This document shows, in pieces, positions 36,877 to 49,759 of a DNA stretch of 64,000 bases (its first letter is position 1; every line of letters begins with the position of its first letter). Location: assembly GCA_000467715.1 (NCBI GenBank), contig AJFK01000465.1, forward strand, positions 84,571 to 148,570, written 5' to 3'. The stretch is from Hysterium pulicare CBS 123377 (lineage: Eukaryota; Ascomycota; Dothideomycetes; Hysteriales; Hysteriaceae). The position numbers were made by a program, and so were the translations under genes. The notes below the pieces were generated by a model. The model did no database searches. It was not told the DNA's origin and worked only from the letters and a program-made list of their open reading frames with translations.

Positions 36877-37510
36877 ATGGCAGAGAGTAAGTTTTGATCC
36901 ACCTATTGCAGCTTTCAGGACTGTGAAGGCTGACGATTTCCGATAGTAACCTCAAACCCTCCCCCAGCCGCCGAAGCGTAAGCATACCACGATCGCCCGT
37001 TCGGAGGCAATGAAGCTGATCAAAGGACAACTTAGAGCGCCTGTTATGACGCCCATTAACCTAATTCTGCTTTCGCTATTCGTCTTCCTCGTCTATCTCC
37101 GCCTCCGTCCTGCAAAGCCGCAAACGCTCCCTCCAGCCCCACCTCCAACGGTGTTCCGGACCTTCACTCCACCCACCCTATTCCCCTACAATGGATTAAA
37201 CGGCATGCCAGTCTATCTCTCTGTTCGAGGTCGAGTCTTTGATGTAACCGCCGGCAGAAACTTCTATGGACCTGGCGGTCCGTACGCCAACTTCGCTGGC
37301 CGCGATGCAAGCAGAGGACTGGCGTGCGGTAGCTTCGATGAGGATATGCTTACAAAGGACCTTGACGGACCGCTTGACACCCTGGAAGACTTGGACGACG
37401 AGCAGAAGGAGGCGCTTCAGGGTTGGGAGGAAAGATTCTTGGAAAAGTATCTGGTTGTCGGAAAACTTGTTGCGGCGGGCAGCGAAGAAGCAAAGGCAGC
37501 AGAGTCGTAA
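36877..37510 (+). CDS. DAP1: Dap1/MAPR cytochrome b5-like haem-binding protein
   Basis: Three exons, 36877-36886 (10 nt), 36947-36977 (31 nt) and 37036-37510, give 171 residues. After a short Pro/Ala-rich start there is one membrane anchor (INLILLSLFVFLVYL). The cytochrome b5-like domain of membrane-associated progesterone receptors follows, with GRVFDVTAGRNFYGPGGPY and ANFAGRDASRGLA. The family binds haem through a Tyr of the YGPGGPY stretch rather than the two His of true cytochrome b5. Dap1 sits in the ER membrane and supports P450s such as the sterol 14-demethylase. The two tiny leading exons were found from the phases MAE-I and A-AP. An in-frame ATG at 37010 lies inside intron 2 and is not the start. 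Confidence 0.9.
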
Positions 37511-38226
37511 TGGATGGACCTTGCGGTCGGAGTTCCAGCCTTAACATCACCGTAGAATTCCAGGCGAGTGCGATTCTCGCTGAAAGATCGGTGGTGTATT
37601 GGATATTAATACTATGGCTTTTGCTCGAGGTCACAAAGACGCAGTACGACAACGGTGTTCATATCAAAAAGGGACGAAGATAATAAAGGTCAAATTTTCG
37701 AAATCCGTCTTTCAATTCTGTCCCCCATTTCCTTCCTGCATGATTATAGAGACATTTTATTGGGTCGCGAATCTCATCCTTTGCACGTTGATGAGGTTCG
37801 GGTCAGAGAAGTTGATAGCGTGTCGGTTTAGCAGAAGGATGGTGGTCTCTAATAAAATGACAACAAATATAACCCTGGACGGGTGCAAGATAGACCCCGT
37901 AACGATCCGGTTTCAGCCTCAATGTAGGGGTCGTTGATGGTCGCTGACGTTCCACCTGTATTGAACTTGCGACAGGTCACAGGAGCTAAGTAAAGTAGTT
38001 TGTGGCGTAAGCCCTCGAGGTCAAAACAAATTCAATGGATAACCAGATTGGGCCTAGTGCTATTGATCTGACTTGGTCAACAACATCGCGCTCTTCCAAG
38101 GTTCGCGCTTTCACTCACTTACAACAACAAACCTAAATACTCCATCTGTGCCTGTTCCATCAAATTCTTTGGACTTTGATCACTTTTAATATACATCGCA
38201 CCTCATTCAACTCAACAGTCTTCGAA
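37511..38226. other. Intergenic, no gene seen
   Basis: Holds the 3' flank of the Dap1 gene and the promoter of the next gene. No protein-like ORF is visible. Confidence 0.5.
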
Positions 38227-38824
38227 ATGGCCCCAACTACGACCCCACGTGCCAAAGCGACGCCAAAGTCCAAAGCCTCTGAAGGTGGCGTCAAGAAAGG
38301 TGGTCGCGGACGTCCCAAAGGTTCGGGCAAGAAGACCAATACTGTCAGGGCGATGGGTCTCATGCAAGATTACTGTAAGTACTAACCTAACTCCATTTCT
38401 TACGAATTCAATGGCTGCGCATAGTTTGCGATGCCTTGTACGTGTTCGGAGGACGCCTACAGGAACAAATACACCACGTAACAATTGCTAATACTTGGGC
38501 AGTCAAAAAACATCGCGCGGAGTTCTCTGATCTTGCGTTCAGAGACCAGCAAAAAGAGCTTGGCAAGATGGTAGGTTCAGCACTTTTCTCTCTCGTTTTT
38601 TCGCCCTCCCTCTCACTTCACTCTATACACCTTGCTTGTTACATATCCGTTTGTGAACATAATCTATTTTGTGCTTGTGAGACTCGTTTGTGTTATTGCC
38701 ACACTACAGTTCCTGCTAAAACCTGAAACTGACCTATTCATGCAGTGGAAGTCGGCTCCCGAAAACCCGAAGAACTCTTCTTAAGGCTATTCACGAAGTT
38801 TCGGCAATGAAGTCTTTCGTCTAG
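38227..38824 (+). CDS. Small AT-hook / HMG-like nuclear protein, apparent C-terminal frameshift
   Basis: Three exons as read, 38227-38374, 38425-38570 and 38747-38824, give 123 residues. The N-terminus is Lys/Pro-rich with an AT-hook core (GGRGRPKGSGKK) that should bind the minor groove of AT-rich DNA. Exon 2 ends in a charged helix-like stretch (DLAFRDQQKELGKM). Exon 3 opens WKSAP, which in fungal HMG/YABBY-like proteins is followed by ENPKN. Here ENPKNSS plus a stop is present only in the next frame, so one base seems to be missing at about 38759-38761. As sequenced, the frame continues with an unrelated basic tail. A consensus-looking 65-bp intron (38438-38502) also lies inside exon 2 but would break the frame. 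The gene may be real with sequencing indels, or decaying. Confidence 0.55.
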
Positions 38825-41489
38825 TCTTTTCATGCAAACGGCATTATCTTTGCTTTTATCAAGAGGCTTTCTGCTGTTCTCTGCCACTTTTTTTGCTCAA
38901 CAGCCGGATGATTCTTTCTGATTTTTTTGACCTCACACAGCATGGCTACATTCCGTGTTCACGTGAGGGATGATTCGTATTAAAGGATTGCCCGGCTCAT
39001 ATTTCCTACTCCCCAACTGTACGACTAGTTTTTTGAAGTTTCTGGAGGGAATTTTCGGGTACTCGGATGGCACGGCGTGGCTGGATTTGATGCGTTCGGA
39101 GTACGTATGATCGATAAATCCAAGTAATCCATGCAATATGGATGATTGGTACTAGATGCTTTCCATATTGACACCGTTGTACCTGCATTAAAAGTAGATT
39201 CCATTTCCCCATGCAGTTCAGCCTAATTTCGACCTAAGATCAGCTCACTGCAATTCGCGTCTAGCCGATTAACGAACGCCCAAATCTTCCTCGCGGCTAC
39301 TAGAAGATTACTTCCGCCATCCCATGCCGTATTTGGGCGCTATAGATGCGGAGCTGCTATGTATCCCAGAAGCGTCGCCATTCCCCTTCCTGCCAATTGT
39401 ATACTTTCCAGGCTCTCTTAAATATGCAACCCTGTTTACATTCCTATCTAAGTGCGTCATATAATAATAGTCTCTCTGGACCGTGTGCTGAGCGACACAT
39501 GTTTTTCAGTCCAGATTTTTCAAGCAGTGAATGCATCTCTATACATGATTCAAAATAACCAAACGCATCGAGACCGCGATACGAGCTGGCCACCCCGGTT
39601 TCAGCTTACGTGTAACGGGACAAATAGCACATCTGCAACTTTAGGCATAGCTTATTAGCTTCCAAACTTACATTTAGCTCTACCTCCATTTAAGACATTG
39701 GAAGTGTGACACTCCTTCTCAAAGTCGACTTTACAACGAATGCGCGGGTCCTCCATTCTCCATCGACCTCCATCGCGCAATCAATATTTTAGGAATCTGA
39801 GAAGCCGAAAGCATATCCTCAAATTATTCCGGCTCCAACTTTGCGAATGGATTTCGATCTCCGTCGATATCGTTACGGTCTAGCAAACGGTACTCTTACG
39901 CAAGGGCCGGATTCTCCCAATCTTAGTGAGCTTCGACAATGAGGTCAAAACTAATACACCTCAAAAGGGAGACCGATATTTCTCACATGTCCGGCCAGAG
40001 ACACTGGAATTCTCTCTCAAAATCGGCTCAGGCAAGGTTCGGAAACGTCGTAAAAGCTTGATACAGGAGCCTGGCTTTGCCGCAGCCTTTATGGACCATG
40101 TCCACCGTAGCACGCAACTTGAATTCCTACACCGTCGAATTTGCTGATTGTATGATTGCAAATGTCGGGGATCGTCATCATATGAAGCATTCCCTGCACG
40201 AAATGGTACTGAAGAGGATCTTTAGGGAATGATGTAGACAGTCTTGCAGTCATTACCCATAGAACGTCCGAAGTCATCTAGGCTCTCTCATCAATTCAAT
40301 GACGGCGTGGACGTACAGAAAGTTCAAAGGGCCATTATCATTCTTCTCGAATCTAAGTTAGGATACGTTGCCACGAATTCACAGCTCTTGCAATATTTTG
40401 AACTTCTTCTTGGGCAGCCACAGATGCTAAATACTTGGAGGAAATCTGGTCGCTCATGGACGCAACACAACGACTACCTCCCGTTTTGAAGCACTGCTTT
40501 CATGCCGAGGCCTCCAGTCAAGGGAATTTGATGGCGGCTTGGATCAGCAGACACACATATGTGTGCGCATTCAGGTATCCCTCTCAAAGAACATCCTTGT
40601 CATGAAGCTAGTGCTCCTACAAGAGATGAACAACTCCTTGGGGAAGTTCGACAACAAAGTCGCGTGCATCGGTATCGACAGAGTGCTTCTAGTTGGGGAA
40701 TTCCAGACGTGGGCATGGCAATATCGAAATCTCCTTGCCAAATCAGAGCACCTAACTTGGGACTCGAGAGTTAGCCATGATCGATCTGGAACATGGTCCA
40801 TGGTGCAAAGCCTTTGCAAAAACTCCTAGCCATCATCATGCACATCCCTCCCAACAGGACCTTTCCCTCAAAACCACCGTACACGTAGCCTCCTTCATCT
40901 CCGCTCTCCTAGGATCGGAGCTTCTGACAGCGTTACTGCACCGCTTCCTCGCAACAGCTATCATCGTTTTCATCTTGTTCATGGTGGGTGCGTCTGCCAT
41001 GTTGTGGTTGGTGGAGAATACGGTAGCCGGGGGAATGATTTGGGTGCGTATAGGTACTCTATGAGGCAAGGAGACGGAAATCAGAGAAAGCAGGAGGGCT
41101 GTTGCTGCTGTAAGCGTGAAATGTGATATTTGGGGGAGTCTTGCAAGATGGGATTGGTAGGTTTGGGGGAGATATTAGTATACGCGAACGGTCATAGTAC
41201 GAAATCGACAAAGCGAGTTAAGAAGAGGTTGAGTACCAAATGTCCAGGTGGGTATTATCCACCAAGGTTACCTTTCATATATAGAAATAGACCCAGCTAT
41301 CTAATGTCGACAGTTCAAATCATGCTTTCCATAATTCTAACACTCATCAGCTGTCCAAGAAGGAAGAACAGCACTTTTTTCCCTTTCATAACCCAAACCT
41401 CACTGGGAAAACGCCAACCCAGCCCAAGAGTCTAATCGTTATGGTGAGAAATGCAAAAATTCATCCGATTGCAGAGCAAAAGAAGTGTA
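38825..41489. other. 2.7-kb stretch without a supported gene
   Basis: Contains several 70-96-codon ORFs (for example 39926-40147, 40244-40489 and 40777-41064). The last has two hydrophobic stretches, but none matches a family I know. They could be fragments of old genes. Confidence 0.45.
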
Positions 41490-42921
<1,432 letters not shown>

Positions 42922-43390
42922 GTTGACCTGCTAATATGTGTAGAGAAAGGATAGTGGGAGGAAGGTGATGTTTGAAACCCTGCACTTCCAATGCCTGGGA
43001 TTTTTTTTGGTGCACGCACGGACCCTAAGTAAGTAATTCACTGCCGCTTAATTATCGGCGTGGTCGGGTCCTCCACACTTACACGTCACCACTCTCTCTC
43101 TAATGCCGAAACATTTTGTACGCTACGATAAATTATTTTGTATTGAAGTTACAGAGACGAGACTTCCTTCAAGGCTAACATATCAAGACTGAAAATTAAT
43201 CCAATGGTTGACCACCTGCCCCTTAACACGACCAAACAAACTGGCTAGGTTACGCTTTTACTATGCTGAAGGGGGTATAGTTGCACATAAGATATCTCCT
43301 CCGTCATTAAAAGTCGTACTTTGCATTATCGTTCATTCGTTATCATTAATGTCATACTCCCTAGTTCGTAATTGTCAGATGCGTACTTCA
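42922..43390. other. Short intergenic gap
   Basis: Lies between the start of the arginine methyltransferase gene and the stop of the next minus-strand gene. Nothing recognisable apart from AT-rich sequence near 43110-43200. Confidence 0.5.
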
Positions 43391-45427
43391 TTATCTCGTT
43401 TTGATTTCGTGGAATGTTTCCATGAATGCTCTTGCATCTATCATGTGTTAGTTGTAGAGCACGATAACATCTAGGAAGTTATAAAAGCTTACCGTTAGGA
43501 CTTGTAAAGGTCAGCTCGTATTTGCCGGTTGGTCCCCTTGGAGGTGTATAGCCATCACAAAAGACATACGGGTGTAGTTCTCGTAGTTGAATTGTGGCAT
43601 GTCCGACACGTTTCATCCAGTTCTTTTGGCCGATGAATTGAGTAACGAATGCGGTCCAAATTGGTATCGTCTTCATCGCACCACGTCGAGCCGTTGTCTC
43701 AAATCTTACACATCCCGAATCTCGATCTCTGAAAATGCGGAAAGCATGAAGATAGTTGTCATCTTGGATTTCTCTGCACAGGATCAGTTGATGTTTGAAA
43801 GGCGTAAAGTTTGAAGAGCCTACCCTCCGAACTCTTCTTTCTCTCCAGGCTGGAAATAATCCTCGAGGCCTTGAGGGGTTGGAACACGATCTTGGCGTTT
43901 CAATGCCACGAGTGTACAGTAAAAAAGCACCATCCCTTTAACACGTTAGCATCGCTTCGAGCTTATAGGAAAGCAGAAGGAGCCATACTCTCATATAAAG
44001 TGAATCGCAGATTCGCCCACAAATCGAGCTTACCGTCATCACGGTTAACTCGGCACAGCTGCAGACACGACTCAGTGCGCAGAACCTTCAAGGCCGTCAA
44101 GGGGATACAATATCGCATTTTCCGACCAATGTTATCCAAGGCTAAGAACAGTATTCTGGCACGCAAGTCTGAAGCTCTCCAATAGAGCCTGACCCAGACA
44201 TCAGTTGCCTCAAAAGGACTGTTGGATGTGAGTAAGAAGCTTAATAGTTGCTATGAGTCCACATACAGCTCAAGAACTTTGATAAATCCGTCAGACTCAA
44301 GCAGTTCAATTGCGTTAGACTCATCTCTACCGAGGCACTTGGTACTATTCATCTAGTTAGTCCTGATTTCAAAAAAGAATTGTGCAGAAGGTTGCGCTTA
44401 CAATTGTCCCAAAATGCGAAATGGTGTGGATGAGTGTCTCCCGTCAAATATCTTGCTTGCCCAATGCGTCTTACCACTTCCCGATTCATTAGAATAGGTT
44501 GAAAAGGTCTGGGATGAAGTAGTTGAATACGTTGGAGAATGTGGAGGCTGGGGCACAGGAGGTGGGACATAGGGGACCCTATCATTGAACATTGGAGAAC
44601 GTGGGTGTGGTGGCGGAGGTGGTGGAGGAGGAGGAGGGGGTGGAGGGTGTTCGTAGGCGGGATAGGTTTGATATCGTCCCACAGCAGGCCTGGAAGTCAC
44701 GGGCGTGCGTGGTCTTGGGGTCCGTGGTCCTAGTAAAGTTATTTTCGGGTATGCGTAGGAGCTTTTACTCGGCCAATTCGAAAAGCCTATAGGTTATGAT
44801 AGGATTCCTGAGAAGAGGATTGACTTACTATTTGTGCTTACAGAAATTCTACTGAAGCCCGTGTCTAAAGGCTCCTGCCTCCTTAAAAGTTTGGCCAGTC
44901 GAGGGCGAATGTGTTTCAATTCATCGTCTACCGGTTCGCTGGCAGAGAATCAGCACAAAGATATCAAACTCGATCTGAAGAGCTTCCTACCCTCTCAAAA
45001 CATCATATAATCCTTGCAAGAAGGTACGATACATCTCAAGACGTACAGGCAAGGCTATGCTTTGATCTTTCAAGTCCATGCACATATCATCCCAAATAAT
45101 ATTGTACTGTGGAGTACCCGGAAACGCTCCAGGATGCTGCCGACTGCTGCGCTTAGACTTCCCAAACATTTGGCGGACATCATAGAGCGTATGATCTAAA
45201 CTCGGAATGACGAGGTCAAGGTCTGCCACAATCTCGCCCACGTATCTGCCATAGCGGGAAAGCTCTAGGCCTTCGTGGAGTACATGTAGAGCGTTACTGA
45301 TGGCGAAAAGTTCGGCGATGTTTCCGGTGATGTCTTTGGCATACTGCGGAATCTCGTCGAGGAAAACCTGAAGGCCAGCGGCAACATCGTTGGCATCTTT
45401 GGCGTATTCGAGCAGCCTGTAGTCCAT
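43391..45427 (-). CDS. Uncharacterised multi-exon fungal protein
   Basis: Eight exons in perfect phase: 45427-44991, 44938-44829, 44786-44402, 44344-44267, 44218-44034, 43935-43824, 43773-43493 and 43437-43391, giving 544 residues. The N-terminal about 180 residues look helical (AKDANDVAAGLQVFLDEIPQ, later LPVRLEMYRTFLQGLYDVL). A proline-rich linker with a run of 13 Pro follows. The C-terminal about 300 residues are an ordered globular part with conserved-looking stretches such as DVWVRLYWRASDLRARIL, RTESCLQLCRVNR and PIWTAFVTQFIGQKNW. I know of similar ascomycete hypothetical proteins but no named domain. No signal peptide, membrane span or catalytic motif is visible. The clean splicing of eight exons argues strongly for an active gene. 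An upstream exon is possible. Confidence 0.85.
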
Positions 45428-46775
45428 CGTGATCGCGTGACTTTCGGCGTTCAGTAAAGACGAGGAAAAAGTACCACAGACATTGTCTGGCAGAGCAAAA
45501 CAAACTGTTAGAGGGGCGCGGCTTGTGGGAAAGCGTGTTCAGCAACAGTCATTCGGCTTGTTCGTATGCCCTGCGGCTACTTTGTCGAGAAGGATTGACG
45601 TGTTCAGGCGGCGGGCGGAAAGCCAATGGATGATGGAGCGGTTGTGCTTGGTGCATATGCGCGCGAAACGAAAACCTCTATCATGCCCAGCCCTTTCTCT
45701 CATACAGACCGGTGGTCTACACGTTACTATTTTCGGCCCCCAAACATGAGATCAGCGTCGTAGTTAAGTTCCTTTCGGCCATTTTTCCAAATGTGCGGCT
45801 CGTATCTGCAAAGTGGCATTCTGCTATTTCAAGGACGGGAAGTTCTGCGGAGCACGGGAGAAATGGTAGGATCCACAGGCATTGCGAGTCCTAGTTTGAA
45901 AAGGTGCAACATCGCGGCACGGTTTTAGACGGGTTGATGACAACTAGAGCTTTCGGAATACCCATCCTGATCGGGAAAGAGTCATTATCCTAGGACGTGA
46001 TGCAGGCTCGGTAAACTTGCATCCGGCCAGCTGTGATATTATCATCGGCAACTGTTGGTTTTGAACGCCACCGTCAGATGCTTCAATGTTTAGCTGGTGG
46101 AGGAGGCTCTGCCTTTCTGCTGCTCTGGGGACGTGTCCGCAAAAAGTTGGTAAACGCGCATTGGGAATTGGTGGGCTTTGGCATGCTTCAAAGAGAGATG
46201 CGGCTGGCCAATGAACATGTTAAACTGTGGATCTCGATATTTTTATCTGGACTCCCGAGTATTGTGCTTTGTAGACATCGGATTGGTGTAAAGTATCTTC
46301 GCATCCTGACGACGAGAAGAAGAGATGGGCGCAAAGCAGGGTGAAGATAAGTTTCATTCTAAACGAAAGACTGTCCATAGCTATTGAATCTGCGAACATG
46401 CTCAGATATATATCGTTCGTGTAGGTCTGAGACAGGGTGGCAGGTTCCAATGCTCCGCCTCACTTTCAGCCCAACTGCGCCACGTTTCTCCAGTCGACAG
46501 CCCTACGTCGTTCGGGGAATTACTGCGTTACCACATAGTTAAACTGGAAATAATAGCCTATCGTTTCTTGTGTGAGAAAGAGTATTCTATCCGGCGGCTG
46601 AGAGACGAGGAGTGTTACATCTGAACCAGGTACGTTGCACAGCGCCAATACAAGGTTGAAGCATTTATGTAGAGAAGAATGAACCTAAAGTTGCAGAGAC
46701 TTTTAGTGTACATCTCAAGTCAGTATGGCGAACCGTAAAGAGATGTGCGTGCCTGGTTATAAATTATGTGATCCA
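45428..46775. other. Intergenic, no gene seen
   Basis: Upstream region of the uncharacterised gene and 3' flank of riboflavin synthase. ORFs of up to 103 codons (46033-46344) show no motif. Confidence 0.5.
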
Positions 46776-47592
46776 TCATTTCCCAAGCCTCTTTAGCTTC
46801 TCATCCACAATCCTGGAAACCATTTTATCTAGGATCGCAAACTCTCCGCCTGATTTGCCTTCAAAATAGGCCGCTACATTCTTCTCGACATATTTGCCCA
46901 CCATGTCGACCTCCACGTTGACGGCGTCACCGGGTTTCTTTGCTGCAGTAACCACTCTCTCTTGAGTGTAGGCAATCAGCATGACTTCCCACCAGCCATC
47001 TGACCCATCTTTGACTTGAGTTACGGTTAAACTTGCACCGTCTAAGGTCACGTATCCTTTCTCCACAATATACCTAAGCACAGCCGGATCGCGAGGTTGG
47101 AAGCGAAAGGTGAGGGCATTACCATCGGGAGTGACGGAGGCAATCGTCGCGGTTGTGTCGACATGACCTTGCACAAAATGTCCGCCCATGCGTGTAGTAG
47201 CGGAAACAGCGCGCTCAAGATTGACGTGTGAACCCTTCTTTAAGGAACCTAGGTTTGTGCGGCGGAGTGTTTCTGGGGCTACGCCAACCTTGAACCAGGA
47301 CTTGTCGAACTCGGTAATTGTAAGACATGTTCCTACGACTGCTTTTAGCGTTTGACAAATAGACATAATCCTCAACATACCATTGACACTAATGCTGTCC
47401 CCTAAGTGAGCATCTGCAAGAATGTCCTCGGCGTCAGAGATGGTCAAGGAGGTACCACCACCGCCGCTGGATGTTTGATCGAGCTCTTCAAGGGCCGCAA
47501 CAGCTAGCTTCTGTCAGCTTAGCCGGGCAGCGATGAGATATGATGGGGAATGACATCTTACTCCCCAAGATCTCAACGATACCGGTGAACAT
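46776..47592 (-). CDS. RIB5: Riboflavin synthase
   Basis: Three exons, 47592-47562, 47503-47381 and 47332-46776, give 236 residues. The protein begins MFTGIVE, the near-invariant start of the enzyme. It has two tandem lumazine-binding repeats: the first with SISVNGTCLTITEF split by intron 2 and the MGGHFVQGHVD segment, the second with VTLDGASLTVTQV and ending in KYVEKN. It dismutates two molecules of 6,7-dimethyl-8-ribityllumazine into riboflavin and the pyrimidinedione, the last step of vitamin B2 synthesis, as a trimer in the cytosol. Length fits fungal homologues. The gene diverges from the CoA-transferase with only 146 bp between start codons. Confidence 0.95.
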
Positions 47593-47738
47593 GATTGAAT
47601 GTCGGCGATGGTCGGGTGAAGATGAGAAGTTTGGCTTGTGCGGCGTGCCTCGGTGATCGTCATCGAAGTGGGGTGGTTAAATACTCATAAACAACCCGAG
47701 CTGCAAGCTCCTTCATCACCTTGCCAGTATTTCCTACT
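47593..47738. promoter_or_regulatory. Compact bidirectional promoter, RIB5 / CoA-transferase
   Basis: Only 146 bp separate the two start codons, which face away from each other, so both promoters and both 5' UTRs must share this space. No TATA box stands out. Confidence 0.7.
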
Positions 47739-49447
47739 ATGCTAAGATCATTATCTCGAACTTCAGCACGCTCATTTCAATTACCATGGATAAATCCAGG
47801 GCTCAATTGCCTCTGCAGAGACTCCAAGAGACAACTGGCATCTGTACCTGGCGCCGCAGAGGCAGCCACTCTACCTTTAGCTGGGATTAGAGTGCTGGAT
47901 ATGACTAGGGTATTGGCCGGTGTATGTCAGGCTCAAACTGTACCAATTCTGCTAAGCTAATATTTGATCAGCCTTATTGCACGCAAATTCTAGGAGACCT
48001 TGGGTATGCGACGGTGAACCCAGTATGCACCACCTCCTCCGAGGTTGGCGTCCTACGATATAAGGTCGATTGACATTCATACAGCGCAGAAGTCATAAAG
48101 ATTGAGCATCCAATTCGTGGCGACGACACAAGAGCTTGGGGACCGCCGTATGCGAAGAACATTAAAGGAGAGCACAAAGATGGGCCAGGAGAAGCTGCCT
48201 ATTACCTTGCTGTGAGCCTCTCTAGAATACGGCTGCGATACTTTGGCTAAGTCTTAGAGGTGAACCGGAACAAGAAGTCTCTGGGACTTTCTTTTGCTCA
48301 TACGTCTGGAGTGGATATTCTTCATAGGTTAATCAAAGATTGCGATGTCCTTGTGGAGAATTACCTTCCTGGATCTTTGAAGAAATACGCCATGGATTTT
48401 GAGACCGTATCTAAGATCAACCCGGCCTTGATATATGCAAGCATCACGGGATATGGGCAGACAGGGCCATATAGCGATCGTGCCGGATATGATGTAATGG
48501 TGGAGGCGTGAGTTCACTGCTTTACACTTGGAAGCCATGTTTCTGATCCTTCGCATAGAGAAATGGGCTTGATGCATATCACCGGAGCAAGAGATGGACC
48601 CCCGGTCAAGGTCGGCGTGGCTGTCACAGATTTAACGACTGGCCTCTATACCTCAAATTCTATCATGGCAGCATTGCTTGGTCGAGCGAAAACAGGGAAT
48701 GGCCAGCAGATCGATGTCGCACTGAGCGATTGCCAGGTAGCAACTCTTGCAAATATTGCGAGTTCGGCTTTGATTAGTGGCAAACCAGATACCGGTAGAT
48801 GGGGGACATCACATCGTAAGTGAGCATAAGTGGAAGGCACATTCCAAAACACACCATTTTGTGAATCTACTAACAACCAGTAGCGTCAATCGTGCCTTAC
48901 AAGGCTTTCAAGACATTGGATGGAGACATACTACTTGGAGGAGGGAATGACCGTTTGTACGGTGTCTTATGTACTAAGCTTGGCAAGCCGGAATGGATAA
49001 AAGATGCAAGATTTATGACCAACGGTTTGAGAGTGAAGAATCGAGATACTTTGGAGAGTCTGATCGAAGATGAGACGCGGAAAAGGTCAACGCAAGAATG
49101 GTTAGGCATTCTGGAAGGTTGTGGAATGCCATACGCAGCGATCAATGACGTACAAGCAACGTTGAACCACGAGCATGGTGAGTGTAAACTCCATGAAGAG
49201 GCAGATATTACTTGAGTAGGCTAACTGCATCGTAGTACTTGCTCGTGATATGGTGAAGGAAATAGAACACCCGACATGCGGTCCGATGAAACTTGTCAAT
49301 ACGCCTGTCAAGTTCTCATATAGCAAGCCAAGTATCAGAACTCCTCCTCCCACGCTCGGCCAACATACCGACGAGGTCTTGAAGAGCATGTTAGGCATGA
49401 GCGAGAGTGAAATCGATGATTTGCGAAGTGAGGGAGTCATAGCGTGA
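47739..49447 (+). CDS. Mitochondrial family III CoA-transferase (CaiB/BaiF type)
   Basis: Seven exons: 47739-47921, 47972-48003, 48085-48211, 48260-48507, 48559-48815, 48884-49177 and 49236-49447, giving 450 residues. An Arg/Ser-rich leader (MLRSLSRTSARSFQLPW) looks like a mitochondrial presequence. The family opening [34 protein letters not shown] is split by introns 1 and 2. Later come GDDTRAWGPP, NRNKKS, YASITGYGQTGPY, and the catalytic aspartate region VTDLTTGLYT (Asp221). Family III enzymes move CoA between dicarboxylic or hydroxy acids. The overall pattern fits the succinyl-CoA:glutarate/hydroxymethylglutarate branch (human SUGCT), but the acyl specificity cannot be read from sequence alone. 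It shares a 146-bp promoter with RIB5. Confidence 0.9.
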
Positions 49448-49759
49448 TAGACTTCATGTATATGATAAAGATCTTTTTTGATTGTCTCAATACTATAGTT
49501 GAATAATTGAATATGCACAGTTAGAAGCAATGGACGTGTAGAAAGCGTTAAGAAAATCAAACTCTAGATCGGCTGATGGATGTACTCTGCTGATGTAAGT
49601 GGACACGGACTCGGCGGTGATCGAAGCGGGCCAGCAGCTGGGAGAGAACGAAGCTTCATACTCCCGTGACCCCATCTCTAGCTAAACTCTCCTCGCAGGT
49701 GGACCGTCCACCCATATAACAACCAAGCATATAGTCGCCGATTCCAGTAGATTGCAACA
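49448..49759. other. Intergenic gap
   Basis: Lies between two + strand genes; nothing recognisable. Confidence 0.5.

Noticed and set aside
38438-38502. Consensus-looking 65-bp intron in the AT-hook gene
   Set aside because: Removing it puts the downstream frame into an early stop; kept only as a note in the frameshift finding.
40777-41064. 95-codon ORF with two hydrophobic stretches
   Set aside because: Too short and unsupported; no family resemblance.
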